Shown here: positions 44,698 to 54,765 of the stretch, one piece after another
Layout of the letters: each line of letters opens with the position of its first letter
How positions within the stretch are numbered: position 1 is the first letter of the stretch
Assembly: GCF_030123505.1 (NCBI RefSeq)
Contig: NZ_CP126115.1
Span: forward strand, 264,001-328,000
DNA length: 64,000 nucleotides
Source: Neobacillus sp. YX16
Lineage (GTDB): Bacteria > Bacillota > Bacilli > Bacillales > Cytobacillaceae
Direction: 5' to 3'
The notes under the pieces: model-generated
The model's database searches: none
Seen by the model: the letters and a program-made list of their open reading frames with translations, nothing else
What the model was told of the DNA's origin: nothing
Position numbers and translations under genes: made by a program

Positions 44698-45666
44698 ATG
44701 GGAAAGCTATTTTCGATTGGTGAAGTGTTAATTGATTTTATTCCTCTTCAAAAAGGGGTTGCCTTAAAGGATGTTGTCGCATTTGAGAGAGCTCCAGGGG
44801 GAGCACCGGCAAATGTGGCTGCGGCTGTTGCCAAATATGGGCAGGATGCAGCGATGATTTCTAAATTAGGGAACGATGCATTTGGCGATTTTTTAGTCGA
44901 AAAGCTTGTTGAGGCAGGTGTTGAGACAGATAAAGTATACAGGACTGGTGATGCGAATACTGCCTTAGCATTTGTCTCGTTAAAAGAAAACGGGGAACGT
45001 GATTTTTCGTTTTATCGTAATCCTTCTGCTGATTTGCTGTTATGCGAGGCGGAAATTGAGCCAACATGGTTCCAGGCGGGGGATATACTCCATTTTTGCT
45101 CGGTTGATCTGGTGGAAAGCCCAATGAAACAGGCTCATAAAAAAGCGATTGCCGCTGTTTCAGCTGCGGATGGCTTGGTCAGCTTTGACCCGAATGTGCG
45201 GCTTCCGCTTTGGGAAGAACCAGAGGACTGTCGTAAGGCGATTCTCGAATTTTTACCGACTGCAGATATCGTAAAGGTTTCCGATGAAGAGCTTAATTTT
45301 ATTACGGGAATACAAGATGAGTCGGAGGCTATACAATCGTTATTCGTTGGAAACGTGAAGGCAGTTGTCTACACAAAGGGAGCTGCCGGAGCGGATTTAA
45401 TTTTAAAAGATCAAAAGTTTGAATCGAGCGGATATTCTGTTGAAGCGGTGGACACAACTGGAGCTGGTGATGCGTTCATTGGCGGATTTTTATATCAATT
45501 ACTAGAATTGCATGCAAATCCTGAAAACATTGAGGAAGTGCTGCGAGACCACCAAGCCTCTATCCTCCAATTTGCCAATGCTAGCGGTGCTCTCACTACA
45601 ACAGGAAAAGGAGCAATCTCTGCTCTACCGACTAAGAGGGAAATTGATGAGCTTATAGGGTCATAA
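44698..45666 (+). CDS. scrK: Fructokinase (PfkB family)
   Basis: This kinase phosphorylates the fructose released by ScrB. The 322-residue PfkB-family protein has the N-terminal signature GGAPANVAAAVAKYG near 36 and the C-terminal catalytic signature DTTGAGDAFIGGF near 258, with the base Asp. AGAGGTG lies just before the ATG. It is last in the scr operon, 27 nt after scrB. Confidence 0.94.
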   Translation: MGKLFSIGEVLIDFIPLQKGVALKDVVAFERAPGGAPANVAAAVAKYGQDAAMISKLGNDAFGDFLVEKLVEAGVETDKVYRTGDANTALAFVSLKENGERDFSFYRNPSADLLLCEAEIEPTWFQAGDILHFCSVDLVESPMKQAHKKAIAAVSAADGLVSFDPNVRLPLWEEPEDCRKAILEFLPTADIVKVSDEELNFITGIQDESEAIQSLFVGNVKAVVYTKGAAGADLILKDQKFESSGYSVEAVDTTGAGDAFIGGFLYQLLELHANPENIEEVLRDHQASILQFANASGALTTTGKGAISALPTKREIDELIGS

Positions 45667-45754
45667 TACTTATGCTTGGATTAAACATATTGAAGGGTGA
45701 AATCACATACCGTGCTGTTGCAAAGGAACTACGGTTGTTTAGGAAAGGCTCATA

Positions 45755-45866
45755 AATGCGGCTTGATGTAATAGTGATTTTTGCTAGTCGGTATCATTCC
45801 TAGCAAAAATTTGAAAAGAGAAGGACATTTATCAGTTCACTGAACTGATAAATGTCCTTCTCTTAA
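45755..45866. other. Degenerate groEL-type att-like core and two hairpins
   Basis: GCGGCTTGATGTAATAG (45758-45774) differs from the groEL core at one base in 17. It is followed by the hairpin TTTTTGCTAG...CTAGCAAAAA (about 45779-45809) and a 20-bp palindrome GACATTTATCAGTTCA with its complement (about 45825-45863) that could terminate transcription both ways. A core followed by hairpins mirrors the other att copies but the match is short. Confidence 0.4.
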
Positions 45867-46002
45867 TTTTGTGTATATTTCCTCATACCTTTAAGGATCA
45901 TGAGGTTTTTTGTTATTTTATAACGAAAAATGTCATTGATGTTGTCTGAATATAATGTATAATAAGATAATTGAAAAATTCTAAAAAAGGTGTGAACAAC
46001 AA

Positions 46003-46968
46003 ATGAATATGCTAGCAAGAATTAGTACAGTAGCAGGTAACACTTTTATCTACTGGGTTTTATTATTCACGGCTTTAGCCATGGTGTTTCCAGGCGGTTT
46101 TACCTGGATTGCCCCTTATATCTCGATCCTTCTTGGAATAATCATGTTTGGGATGGGATTAACATTATCTGTAGAAGATTTCAAGTCCGTATTTAAACAG
46201 CCTCTTGCCGTGTTCGTGGGGGTTGCAGCTCAATACATCATAATGCCGGGTGTAGCTTATCTTCTGGCAGTAGGGTTGAATCTCCCTCCTGAAGTGGCAG
46301 TTGGTGTAATATTGGTCGGTTGCTGTCCAGGGGGAACTGCATCCAATGTAATGTCGTACCTAGCAAAAGCAAATGTCGCTTTGTCAGTTGCGGTTTCATC
46401 GGTAGCGACTTTGGTATCGCCAATCCTAACTCCTGCACTTATTTACCTATTAGCGAGCCAGTGGCTTCCTGTATCTGGAAAGGACATGCTTCTCTCAACA
46501 GTTCAAATCGTTCTTCTTCCTATTATTCTTGGTATCGTCTTCAAATGGATTTTGAAGGACAAAGCAGAAGAAGGCGCGAAAATCCTGCCACTTGTTTCTG
46601 TAATTGGAATCGTCGGTGTTATCTCAGCCGTAGTAGCAGCGAATAAAGCAAATATCCTGGAATCAGGATTAGCAATTCTTGGTATGGTTATTCTCCATAA
46701 TTTTGTTGGATTGGTATTAGGTTTCTTTATTTCAAAATGGTTCAAATTCCCGTATGCCGATCAAAAAGCAATCGCAATCGAGGTCGGAATGCAGAACTCA
46801 GGACTTGCCGCAGCGTTAGCGACCGCCCATTTCTCTCCACTTACGGCTGTTCCGAGTGCGATTTTCTCAGTGTGGCATAATATTTCTGGACCATTGGTTG
46901 CCACCTACTGGGCAAAAAGGGCTGCAAAACAAGAACTGGAAATGAAACAGTCTAAAAAAGTATCCTAA
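46003..46968 (+). CDS. Bile acid:sodium symporter family transporter
   Basis: This 321-residue membrane protein has about ten helices (BASS/YocS-like family). Motifs GMGLTLSVEDFK, GCCPGGTASNVMSYLAKANVALSV and EVGMQNSGLAAALA match the sodium-binding crossover helices. Bacterial members transport organic anions such as pantoate or keto acids rather than bile acids. AAAAAGGTGTG precedes the ATG. It is monocistronic. Confidence 0.93.
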   Translation: MNMLARISTVAGNTFIYWVLLFTALAMVFPGGFTWIAPYISILLGIIMFGMGLTLSVEDFKSVFKQPLAVFVGVAAQYIIMPGVAYLLAVGLNLPPEVAVGVILVGCCPGGTASNVMSYLAKANVALSVAVSSVATLVSPILTPALIYLLASQWLPVSGKDMLLSTVQIVLLPIILGIVFKWILKDKAEEGAKILPLVSVIGIVGVISAVVAANKANILESGLAILGMVILHNFVGLVLGFFISKWFKFPYADQKAIAIEVGMQNSGLAAALATAHFSPLTAVPSAIFSVWHNISGPLVATYWAKRAAKQELEMKQSKKVS

Positions 46969-47058
46969 AATGTTAGGTTGACTCAAAAGAACAGGTATGA
47001 AGATGTAATTTAGCCCCGTTATAGGAGCATGTCTATAGGGAATAAGGTTAATAATAAG

Positions 47059-47105
47059 AGGTTTTCCGATTGTTCTTTGAACTTTTGGAGAGCCTCTTTT
47101 TTTAT
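47059..47105 (+). terminator. Rho-independent terminator
   Basis: GAGGTTTTCC... and ...TTGGAGAGCCTC pair imperfectly and are followed by T7. It ends the symporter gene. Confidence 0.6.
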
Positions 47106-47315
47106 CTGTTTTCTCGCATGCAGAGGGTGTTGAAAAGGGGCAAAGGAAAACGTCTAGTCAACAGGTGTAATTTTTTTAAATTCTGATGGATGATTGGTAC
47201 AAAATAACCAATTCCTTCTTTGAATATAGAATAATAAAAAATTAGCTTTTATAATAAATAGGAAAATAGAGGGAAACAGAATAAACGAATTTCAATAAAG
47301 GAAAAGGAATGAAAC

Positions 47316-47651
47316 ATGACTTTAGAAACAATGGAACTTATCGAATTCTTTTTATCCTATTATCTGAGTGTTCAAGTAATGTTCAGTATCTTGGTGTTTT
47401 TACTTGACAGGATCGTGCTTGATGTTTTCGAAACAGGTGTTTATGAAAATCCCAAAACCGTATTCCAAAGGACGCTTACGTTTGTGACCAATACTTTTCT
47501 TGGCGTAGGACCGTATCTGAACAAGAAATTTTTAAAGTACTCCTTCTTAAAAAGAAAGTTCTTTATGTTGCTTTCTATTGTTGCCCAAATTTTTGCCTCT
47601 GTTATTGTTTATTATGTGATAATAAACCTCCTTCGGGCGATTTTTCTATAA
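47316..47651 (+). CDS. Small membrane protein, tandem copy 1
   Basis: This 111-residue protein has two to three hydrophobic helices, an N-terminal one (VQVMFSILVFLL) and a C-terminal one (FFMLLSIVAQIFASVIVYYV), with a conserved middle GVYENPKTVFQ and PYLNKKFLKYSFLKRKF. AAAGGAATG precedes the ATG. Function is unknown. The next gene is a close paralogue. Confidence 0.75.
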   Translation: MTLETMELIEFFLSYYLSVQVMFSILVFLLDRIVLDVFETGVYENPKTVFQRTLTFVTNTFLGVGPYLNKKFLKYSFLKRKFFMLLSIVAQIFASVIVYYVIINLLRAIFL

Positions 47652-47755
47652 TCGGCCTATATATGATCTATGAAAAAAACACAACTAAAAACGTACAATT
47701 ATGCATGGGAACTTTTATCTACAGCAAATCTCATATTAAAGGATAAGGAATGAAC

Positions 47756-48091
47756 ATGACTTTAGAAACATTGGAACGAATCGAAGAATTAATAATCTAT
47801 TTTCTAGGTGTTCAAGTGATTTTCAGTATCTTAGTGTTTTTACTTGGCAGGATCATGCTTGATGTTTACAAGGCAGGTGTTTATGAAAATCCCAAAACAG
47901 TATTTCAATGGACGTTTACGTTTGTGATCAATGCCTTTTTTGTTATAGGACCGTATCTGAACAAGAAATTTTTAAAGTACTCTTTCCTAAAAAGAAAGTT
48001 CTTTATGTTGCTTTCTATTGTTGCCCAAATTTTTGCCTCTGTTATTGTTTATTATGTAGTTAAAAATCTGCTCCGTGGGATTTTTTTATAA
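47756..48091 (+). CDS. Small membrane protein, tandem copy 2
   Basis: This 111-residue paralogue of the preceding gene has an identical 33-residue stretch (from PYLNKKFLKYSFLKRKF onward) and diverged N-termini. ATG 47756 matches the start of copy 1; ATG 47750 is two codons upstream. Near-identity of the 3' halves at DNA level suggests recent duplication or gene conversion. Function unknown. Confidence 0.75.
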   Translation: MTLETLERIEELIIYFLGVQVIFSILVFLLGRIMLDVYKAGVYENPKTVFQWTFTFVINAFFVIGPYLNKKFLKYSFLKRKFFMLLSIVAQIFASVIVYYVVKNLLRGIFL

Positions 48092-48118
48092 ACAATCTTC
48101 TCATGAAACTATGATACT

Positions 48119-48166
48119 AAAACCCCCGCTTTGTTAACCTAGTTTAAACAAAGTGGGTTTTTTTTG
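48119..48166 (+). terminator. Rho-independent terminator
   Basis: AACCCCCGCTTTGTT and AACAAAGTGGGTT pair, followed by T7. It ends the tandem membrane-protein genes and precedes the yeaC promoter region. Confidence 0.75.
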
Positions 48167-48353
48167 TCTATCAGGACACCTCCATTTTCTTCTAATGTGG
48201 AAATTTTCCATTTTTGAAACATTTCTGGTACTCAATCGTCTACTATTTATTGGGATTTTTTGTATAGCGTAACTTTTTACAGGAATTTTACAGAAAAATA
48301 TAGAATATTTAGATATAATGTTATAAATGTAAGACCCATGAGGAGGATGTTAC

Positions 48354-49310
48354 GTGGCTCGAGAACAAATGAACCCAACGATAGAGAAAATTCTTATAAA
48401 CATTGAAAAGGTTATGATTGGAAAAAGAAATGTAGCCGAGCTTAGCCTTATTGCCTTATTAGCAGGAGGCCATGTGCTCCTAGAAGATGTACCAGGTGTG
48501 GGGAAGACGATGATGGTCCGTGCACTTGCGAAGTCTGTTAATGCTAACTTCCGGAGGATCCAGTTTACTCCTGACCTATTACCCTCAGATGTGACCGGAA
48601 TTTCGATTTATAATCCAAAGGAAATGGAATTCGAATTTCGACCAGGACCGTTGATGGGGAATATTATTCTCGCAGATGAAATTAACCGAACCTCACCCAA
48701 AACCCAATCGGCTTTACTTGAAGGGATGGAGGAGGCGAGTGTAACGATTGATGGTGTTACCCATCGACTGCAAAAACCATTCTTTGTTATGGCCACCCAA
48801 AATCCGATAGAGTACGAAGGAACGTATCCACTGCCTGAAGCACAGCTCGATCGCTTTTTGTTGAAGATGAAAATGGGCTACCCTGAAGTAGATGAAGAGA
48901 TAGAAGTTCTAAATAGGGCACAAAAGGTCCCGCCAATTGAAGACCTGTATTCAGTCATTGACCTTGAAGGTTTAATAGCACTGCAAAAAGAAATAAAAGA
49001 GGTTTACGTGGATGAAACGATAAAGCGCTATATAGTGGATATCGTTAACCAGACTAGACGCTTTCCTGGGGTCTACCTTGGTGCCAGTCCAAGGGGATCA
49101 ATCGCTTTGATGAAAGCGGCACAAGCCTATGCCTTCATGTATGGCCGTGACTTTTGTCTTCCAGATGATATCCAGTATTTAGCACCATTTGTACTATCAC
49201 ATCGAATTATTTTGAAATCAGAAGCAAAGTTTGAAGGAATTACAGCAGAAGAAATTGTCAACCGAGTGATTATGAGATTACCTGTTCCTGTTCAAAGGCT
49301 TGTGAAGTAA
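48354..49310 (+). CDS. yeaC: MoxR-family AAA+ ATPase (YeaC-like)
   Basis: This 318-residue AAA+ chaperone has Walker A EDVPGVGKTMM near 45, Walker B ILADEINR near 107, sensor I VMATQNPIEYEGTYPLPEAQLDRF and a C-terminal lid. MoxR ATPases work with DUF58 proteins on protein maturation or envelope stress. The start is GTG after GAGGAGG. It is the first of a three-gene operon also found near guaA in Bacillus. Confidence 0.92.
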   Translation: MAREQMNPTIEKILINIEKVMIGKRNVAELSLIALLAGGHVLLEDVPGVGKTMMVRALAKSVNANFRRIQFTPDLLPSDVTGISIYNPKEMEFEFRPGPLMGNIILADEINRTSPKTQSALLEGMEEASVTIDGVTHRLQKPFFVMATQNPIEYEGTYPLPEAQLDRFLLKMKMGYPEVDEEIEVLNRAQKVPPIEDLYSVIDLEGLIALQKEIKEVYVDETIKRYIVDIVNQTRRFPGVYLGASPRGSIALMKAAQAYAFMYGRDFCLPDDIQYLAPFVLSHRIILKSEAKFEGITAEEIVNRVIMRLPVPVQRLVK

Positions 49311-49312
49311 CC

Positions 49313-50530
49313 ATGAAGAAATTGTGGATTCCATTCAAAAAAGTATGGAAGTTTGTTGTCTTACTATTTTTGATATTGCTTACTTTTTCATATGCGATGT
49401 TTCAGGGGGGATTTGTAAGCTGGTTCTTATTTTATAGTTTCTTACCTTTTGCGCTCTATTGTGTGGGCCTATCATTCTATTCTCTGGATGAGCTGGAAAT
49501 TACGCGTGAAATACCAAAAACAGACTTTAATGCGGGTGAGTCTTTAAAAGTTACTGTAAATGTGAAGAGAAACTCTATCTTCCCTATCTTCTATTTGCTT
49601 ATTGAAGATAAATTATCAGATACACTTACTCATTCTTATCATAAAAAGAAAGCCAAGGCACTAGTATTACCTGGTTTTAAGAAGGTATTTACCTATGAAT
49701 ATATTATTGATAATTTGCCGAGAGGGGAGCATATATTCGACAGCTTTATCGTTCGAACAGGTGACCTTCTTGGATTAGTTGAAAAGGAAAAAGCTCATTA
49801 TGCAGAAAGTAAAGTCATCGCCTATCCAGCCTATACGGAGTTGGTTTACCGCCCATTTGAGACACATTTCGATCAAGGGATGACCGCATCACGAGAACGG
49901 GTCCAGCGTGATACCACGCTTGCGATAGGGGTAAGGGATTACCAGCCTGGGGACCGCTTCTCATGGATAAACTGGAAAGCCTCTGCAAAACGGAACGAAA
50001 TCATGACGAAGGAATTTGAACAACGCCAATCGCATGATGTGTTTGTTGTAATGGACTGTTCTCCTGATATGCATTTTGAGGGGGTTGTTTCCTTTACCGC
50101 CTCTTTATTACGAGCCGTTCTAAAAAAGGGAGCACAAACGGGGCTCTTAACGATTAGCAGAGAGAGGGCATCCTTTCCCATTAGGGGAGGAGAAGATCAA
50201 CTGCATCAGCTCTTTTATCATCTTGCCAGGATAGAAGCAAAGAGTTCTTCCTCGTTTGAGAAGGTGTTAGAGACTGAGGGAATGTTTGTCCAGCAAACGG
50301 TATCCTTCTTACTAGTAACCGCCCAATTAACAAAGCCTTTAATAGAAAAGGCAGGCTTTCTGGGACAAAGAAAAGGAAAGATTACTCTTTTTCTGATAAA
50401 AGGAGAAAAAGAAGCTCCTACTCAAAGTGAAAGGTCCCTTATCGCTCTTGCAAATGCACGAAATGTACGGGTTCTAATGGTTCATGAAGGGGAATTTGCT
50501 TCAGCCTTCTCGGAGGTGAATTTGCGATGA
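49313..50530 (+). CDS. yeaD: DUF58 (vWA-like) protein, YeaD-like
   Basis: The 405-residue protein has two N-terminal transmembrane helices (about 12-50) and a C-terminal DUF58 domain (GVRDYQPGDRFSWINWKASAKRNEIMTKEFE near 205-235, then VVMDCSPDM resembling a vWA MIDAS strand). It starts 3 nt after yeaC and overlaps the next gene by 4 nt, indicating joint function in one membrane complex. Confidence 0.9.
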   Translation: MKKLWIPFKKVWKFVVLLFLILLTFSYAMFQGGFVSWFLFYSFLPFALYCVGLSFYSLDELEITREIPKTDFNAGESLKVTVNVKRNSIFPIFYLLIEDKLSDTLTHSYHKKKAKALVLPGFKKVFTYEYIIDNLPRGEHIFDSFIVRTGDLLGLVEKEKAHYAESKVIAYPAYTELVYRPFETHFDQGMTASRERVQRDTTLAIGVRDYQPGDRFSWINWKASAKRNEIMTKEFEQRQSHDVFVVMDCSPDMHFEGVVSFTASLLRAVLKKGAQTGLLTISRERASFPIRGGEDQLHQLFYHLARIEAKSSSSFEKVLETEGMFVQQTVSFLLVTAQLTKPLIEKAGFLGQRKGKITLFLIKGEKEAPTQSERSLIALANARNVRVLMVHEGEFASAFSEVNLR

Positions 50531-52725
50531 AAAGAAATTTTCAAGCTTTTCTTGTATATTTATTGGGATTTTTGCTTTTATGGGAATGGTTGCGTCCGGT
50601 GGAGCAATTAACTCAAACGGACCATATTGAAATGTTTGTTATTTTTATTCTCCTTTCTTTTGCAGTATCGTTCTTAAAACTAAAGTGGATTTGGCAAATG
50701 ATTTTAAAAATTTGGTTTATCCTCTTTTCAGTTCATATGTTTCATTATAATACTGGATTCTTTCAATTTAGCTGGTTGTCTTCCTTTTTAAGTGATTGGA
50801 CTACTAATTTTAGTATAATTTTAGCTCTAAATTGGTTGGGAATAACAAATGAATTTCGAACACTTTTGTTCTTTATTTTGCTTTGGTTAATGGTTTACTT
50901 AGTGAACTATTGGCTCTTGAAACGGCAAAGGATTTTTATTTTCTTCTTTATGACACTTATTTATATAACGGTTTTGGATACTTTTACGCTGTATAGTGCG
51001 AAAACAGCGATTGTCCGGACGGTTGTTGTGGGCTTTGCTGTCATGGGGATGTTAACCTATTACAGAATCTTGGCTAAGGAAGAGGTAAGTGCAGATTCTA
51101 TTATTACTCGAAAATGGATGAGACCCTTAGTGATAATGATAGCTTTTAGCGTTATTGTTGGGATTATTGCGCCTAAGTTCGAACCAATATGGCCAGACCC
51201 TGTTCCATATCTTCAGGCTGCTGGCAATAAAGGCGGAGATGATGCAAATGGAACGGGTGTTTCAAAAGTTGGCTACGGTACCGACGATACTCAATTAGGC
51301 GGCCCTTTTATTGGCGACGACAGTACCGTATTTAAGACCGAAGCCAGGCAAAAGAATTATTGGAAGGTAGAAACAAAGGATCATTATACGGGGAAAGGGT
51401 GGATTCCTTCTAGTTCAACTTCTTTCCAAATAGGTGGGGATGAGGTAATACCTGTTTCCTCCATCCCATCAACGGTAGAAACCAGGGAAGAATCTGCAAG
51501 ATTATTCTTATTTATGGATTATGAGCACCTCATTTACCCTGCAGGAATCCAAAGGGTGCAATTTGAACGCAGCTATACCTTGGAGATAGACTCAACGAAG
51601 GAAAAGATTTCAATCTTCGGTTTTGATTCTAAGCCTATTGCTCCTGATGCTTATACAGTTGAGTATAAAATTCCACAATATGAAGCAAGTAAGTTAAGGG
51701 AGACTAGTGTTGTCGACCCTGGACAGATAAGTACAGAATTCCTTGCCCAATATACACAGCTGCCGGAGAATCTTCCTGAAAGAATTAAGGAATTAGCACA
51801 AAGTATTACCGAAGGTGAAACAAACTGGTTTGATAAAGCAAAAGCAATCGAGCGGCATTTTAGTGGCTCTGATTTCCGTTATGATCAAAAGAATGTGGCT
51901 GTTCCTGAAGAAGAAGATGATTATGTCGATCAATTCTTATTTGATACAAAAGTAGGGTATTGTGATAATTTTTCCACCTCGATGGCGGTTCTGCTTCGAA
52001 CATTAGGAATACCTACTCGTTGGGTAAAAGGGTATACCGGTGGGGATTTTCTGGAATATAGTGAAGGGGATACTTCGAAATCAATCTATGAAATTACCAA
52101 TAATAATGCACATTCATGGGTAGAAGTTTATTTCCCTAACCAAGGCTGGGTTCCCTTTGAACCAACTAAGGGTTTTACAAATGACGTTTCGATTAGTTTT
52201 ACAAATCCAGATGGAACACCTGCTGCTACGGAAACAACTGCTCAGCCAGCACCAAAACCACAGCAGAATCTGGAGGAAGATAGCAGCAGTTCGGAGAATA
52301 AGGATAATTCTTTTTCATTTACTGGTTTCTGGTTGAGTATAAAAATATTTTTTAATAGTAACTGGAAATTAATTTTATTAGTATCCGCAATAGTTGTTGG
52401 GGCAGCGGGCCTTCTGTATCGATCCCGAGGAAAGTGGATTCCGCGTCTATATTTACTTCAGTTCCGATTAAGAAAAAAGGATGAAAACATTGGTAAGGCT
52501 TACCTCATTCTTCTTGAGCAACTGGAGCGTTATGGACTAAAACGTAATGATGGCCAAACACTTAGAAATTATGCACGATACATTGATACCTTCTTTGCAT
52601 CTAGGGAGATGTCAAAGCTAACCGATAGATATGAGCAATATCTATATCACCAGAAACTTCCTGAGGGAAGCTGGAAAGATTCATATGAATTGTGGGAAAA
52701 TTTAATTAAAAAGACAATTGCTTGA
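50527..52725 (+). CDS. yebA: Transglutaminase-like membrane protein, YebA-like
   Basis: This 732-residue protein has several N-terminal helices (residues ~10-220), an extracytoplasmic transglutaminase-like domain with the catalytic Cys in VGYCDNFSTSMAVLLRTLGIPTRWVKGYTGG (near 480) and His in NNNAHSWVEVYFPNQGWVPFEPT, then a Ser/Asn-rich linker, another helix and a C-terminal DUF4129-like domain. It forms an operon with the MoxR and DUF58 genes. Substrate unknown. Confidence 0.9.
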   Translation: MKRNFQAFLVYLLGFLLLWEWLRPVEQLTQTDHIEMFVIFILLSFAVSFLKLKWIWQMILKIWFILFSVHMFHYNTGFFQFSWLSSFLSDWTTNFSIILALNWLGITNEFRTLLFFILLWLMVYLVNYWLLKRQRIFIFFFMTLIYITVLDTFTLYSAKTAIVRTVVVGFAVMGMLTYYRILAKEEVSADSIITRKWMRPLVIMIAFSVIVGIIAPKFEPIWPDPVPYLQAAGNKGGDDANGTGVSKVGYGTDDTQLGGPFIGDDSTVFKTEARQKNYWKVETKDHYTGKGWIPSSSTSFQIGGDEVIPVSSIPSTVETREESARLFLFMDYEHLIYPAGIQRVQFERSYTLEIDSTKEKISIFGFDSKPIAPDAYTVEYKIPQYEASKLRETSVVDPGQISTEFLAQYTQLPENLPERIKELAQSITEGETNWFDKAKAIERHFSGSDFRYDQKNVAVPEEEDDYVDQFLFDTKVGYCDNFSTSMAVLLRTLGIPTRWVKGYTGGDFLEYSEGDTSKSIYEITNNNAHSWVEVYFPNQGWVPFEPTKGFTNDVSISFTNPDGTPAATETTAQPAPKPQQNLEEDSSSSENKDNSFSFTGFWLSIKIFFNSNWKLILLVSAIVVGAAGLLYRSRGKWIPRLYLLQFRLRKKDENIGKAYLILLEQLERYGLKRNDGQTLRNYARYIDTFFASREMSKLTDRYEQYLYHQKLPEGSWKDSYELWENLIKKTIA

Positions 52726-52766
52726 CCGTTAAAACAACCTATTGTTACAATAAGGCGTAAATTTAA

Positions 52767-52889
52767 TGTCTAGCTGCAGCGCCTAGGGGCTCGGGGTCAT
52801 AAGCCAATCCGTCAGAAAGGTTAAAGAACAACCTTCCCGCCGGCTCGTCTTATGCCTGTCGCCCCTGAGCAAGGCGCTTCCGCTTTTCT
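52767..52889. repeat. GC-rich Bacillus-type intergenic repeat (hairpin-forming)
   Basis: This block begins TGTCTAGCTGCAGCGCC and ends AAGGCGCTTCCGCTTTTC. Its arms (AGCGCCTAGGGGC with GCCCCTGAGCAAGGCGCT) can form a long stem. It is far richer in GC than its surroundings. The style matches dispersed repeats found in intergenic regions of many Bacillaceae, from memory; the copy number here is unknown. Confidence 0.65.
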
Positions 52890-52900
52890 AAATAGGTTTT

Positions 52901-53056
52901 CCTTCATATATCCTCGAAAATAGGTTCGAGAGTCTCTACCGGGTCACCGTAATGACCTGACTATGAAGGCAGAAATTTCTGTCATAGCAATTGTGAGAAA
53001 GCTAGAATTCTGCCTTCTGTGGTTTATACGGAGGGGGGAATTCTAGTTTTTTTTTT
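52901..53056 (+). promoter_or_regulatory. Guanine riboswitch controlling guaA
   Basis: The purine aptamer (52901-52969) has P1 CCTTCATA with TATGAAGG, the conserved TCTCTACC and ACCGTAAT-GACCTGACTATG. The C in GACTATG marks guanine rather than adenine specificity. The expression platform follows: GAAGGCAGAA can pair with TTCTGCCTTC (antiterminator), competing with CTAGAATTC/GAATTCTAG plus T10 (terminator). Guanine should switch guaA off. Confidence 0.93.
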
Positions 53057-53104
53057 GTGATAAAAGTAAATACTAACCTTATTATTTTGGAAGAGGTGGC
53101 CGTG

Positions 53105-54640
53105 TTGACAAATACAGATTTGATTGTTGTTTTAGACTTTGGAAGCCAGTATAACCAGTTGATCACACGCAGGATTCGTGAGTTCGGTGTCTATAGTGAA
53201 CTTCATCCACATACGATTACCGCTGAGGAAATTAGAAAAATGAATCCAAAGGGAATCATTTTTTCAGGCGGACCGAATAGTGTATATGATGAGAACTCAT
53301 TCCGCTGCGATGAGGAAATTTTTGAAATGGGTCTGCCTATCTTAGGAATTTGCTATGGTATGCAGCTAATGACTGTTCACTTTGATGGGAAGGTTGAAAA
53401 AGCGAAGAACCGTGAGTATGGGAAAGCGGTGATGAATCTCCAAAATCAGACGAAGCTTTTCCATGATATGCCTGAGGAGCAAGTGGTTTGGATGAGTCAT
53501 GGAGATTTGGTTGTCGAAGCACCAGCTGGTTTTACCGTTGACGGAACAAACCCATCCTGCCCTATTTCGGCGATGAGTAATGAGGAACGAAAATTATACG
53601 CTGTTCAATTCCATCCAGAAGTTCGTCACTCCGTATATGGAAATGAGCTGCTTAAGAATTTCGTTTTTAATGTTTGTGAGTGTAAAGGCGATTGGTCGAT
53701 GGGGAACTTCATTGAAGTGGAAATGGCAAAGATTCGTGAGCAGGTTGGAGATAAGAAAGTACTTTGTGCCCTTAGCGGTGGAGTAGACTCTTCTGTTGTT
53801 GCTGTTCTCATTCACAAAGCAATCGGAGATCAGCTAACCTGTATCTTTGTTGACCACGGGCTTCTTCGTAAAAATGAAGCGGAAAGTGTCATGAAGACCT
53901 TTGCAGAAGGCTTCCATATGAATGTCATTAAAGTGGATGCAAAGGAACGTTTCTTATCTAAGCTAGAAGGGGTCTCAGATCCTGAGAAAAAGCGAAAAAT
54001 TATTGGCAATGAATTCATTTATGTATTCGATGATGAAGCAACAAAGCTTGAAGGGATTGACTTCTTAGCACAAGGAACGCTGTATACCGATATCATCGAA
54101 AGCGGAACAGCAACTGCACAAACGATTAAATCTCATCATAATGTCGGCGGATTGCCTGAGGATATGCAATTTAAATTAATCGAACCATTGAATACCCTTT
54201 TTAAAGATGAAGTCCGCGCCGTTGGTACGGAGCTTGGAATTCCAGATGATATAGTTTGGAGACAGCCATTCCCTGGACCAGGTCTTGGAATTCGTGTTTT
54301 AGGAGCGATTTCTGATGATAAACTTGAAATTGTTCGTGAATCCGACTGGATCCTAAGGGAAGAAATAAAGAAGGCTGGACTTGATCGTGAAATATGGCAA
54401 TACTTTACTGTACTGCCAGACATTCGCAGTGTTGGTGTAATGGGCGATGCCAGAACATATGATTATACAATCGGTATTCGCGCTGTTACATCCATTGATG
54501 GAATGACGTCTGACTGGGCCCGTATCCCATGGGATGTGCTTGAAGTTATATCAACTCGGATTGTAAATGAAGTTTCACATGTTAACCGTGTGGTCTATGA
54601 CATTACAAGTAAGCCACCTGCAACAATTGAATGGGAATAA
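53105..54640 (+). CDS. guaA: GMP synthase (glutamine-hydrolysing)
   Basis: GuaA converts XMP to GMP using glutamine. The 511-residue product has the class I amidotransferase domain (GICYGMQLM with catalytic Cys; QFHPE with His/Glu), the ATP-pyrophosphatase P-loop [10 protein letters not shown] near 226 and the C-terminal dimer domain ([15 protein letters not shown], ending PPATIEWE). GTG 53102 or TTG 53105 are both possible starts; the spacing from GAGG favours TTG. Longer in-frame codons upstream fall in the riboswitch terminator. Confidence 0.96.
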   Translation: MTNTDLIVVLDFGSQYNQLITRRIREFGVYSELHPHTITAEEIRKMNPKGIIFSGGPNSVYDENSFRCDEEIFEMGLPILGICYGMQLMTVHFDGKVEKAKNREYGKAVMNLQNQTKLFHDMPEEQVVWMSHGDLVVEAPAGFTVDGTNPSCPISAMSNEERKLYAVQFHPEVRHSVYGNELLKNFVFNVCECKGDWSMGNFIEVEMAKIREQVGDKKVLCALSGGVDSSVVAVLIHKAIGDQLTCIFVDHGLLRKNEAESVMKTFAEGFHMNVIKVDAKERFLSKLEGVSDPEKKRKIIGNEFIYVFDDEATKLEGIDFLAQGTLYTDIIESGTATAQTIKSHHNVGGLPEDMQFKLIEPLNTLFKDEVRAVGTELGIPDDIVWRQPFPGPGLGIRVLGAISDDKLEIVRESDWILREEIKKAGLDREIWQYFTVLPDIRSVGVMGDARTYDYTIGIRAVTSIDGMTSDWARIPWDVLEVISTRIVNEVSHVNRVVYDITSKPPATIEWE

Positions 54641-54655
54641 ATTTTAGATAATAGT

Positions 54656-54706
54656 TCTAAAAGCGAACGTTTTTAAATAAAATTTTAAAAACGTTCGCTT
54701 TTTGTG
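54656..54706 (+). terminator. Rho-independent terminator after guaA
   Basis: AAAAGCGAACGTTTTTAAA and its complement pair almost perfectly, followed by TTTTTG. Confidence 0.9.
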
Positions 54707-54765
54707 TTTACAAGTTGGGATATCCCTGATAAGATAAAGGAGAAGTAAATAATTTGTCGATTTAA

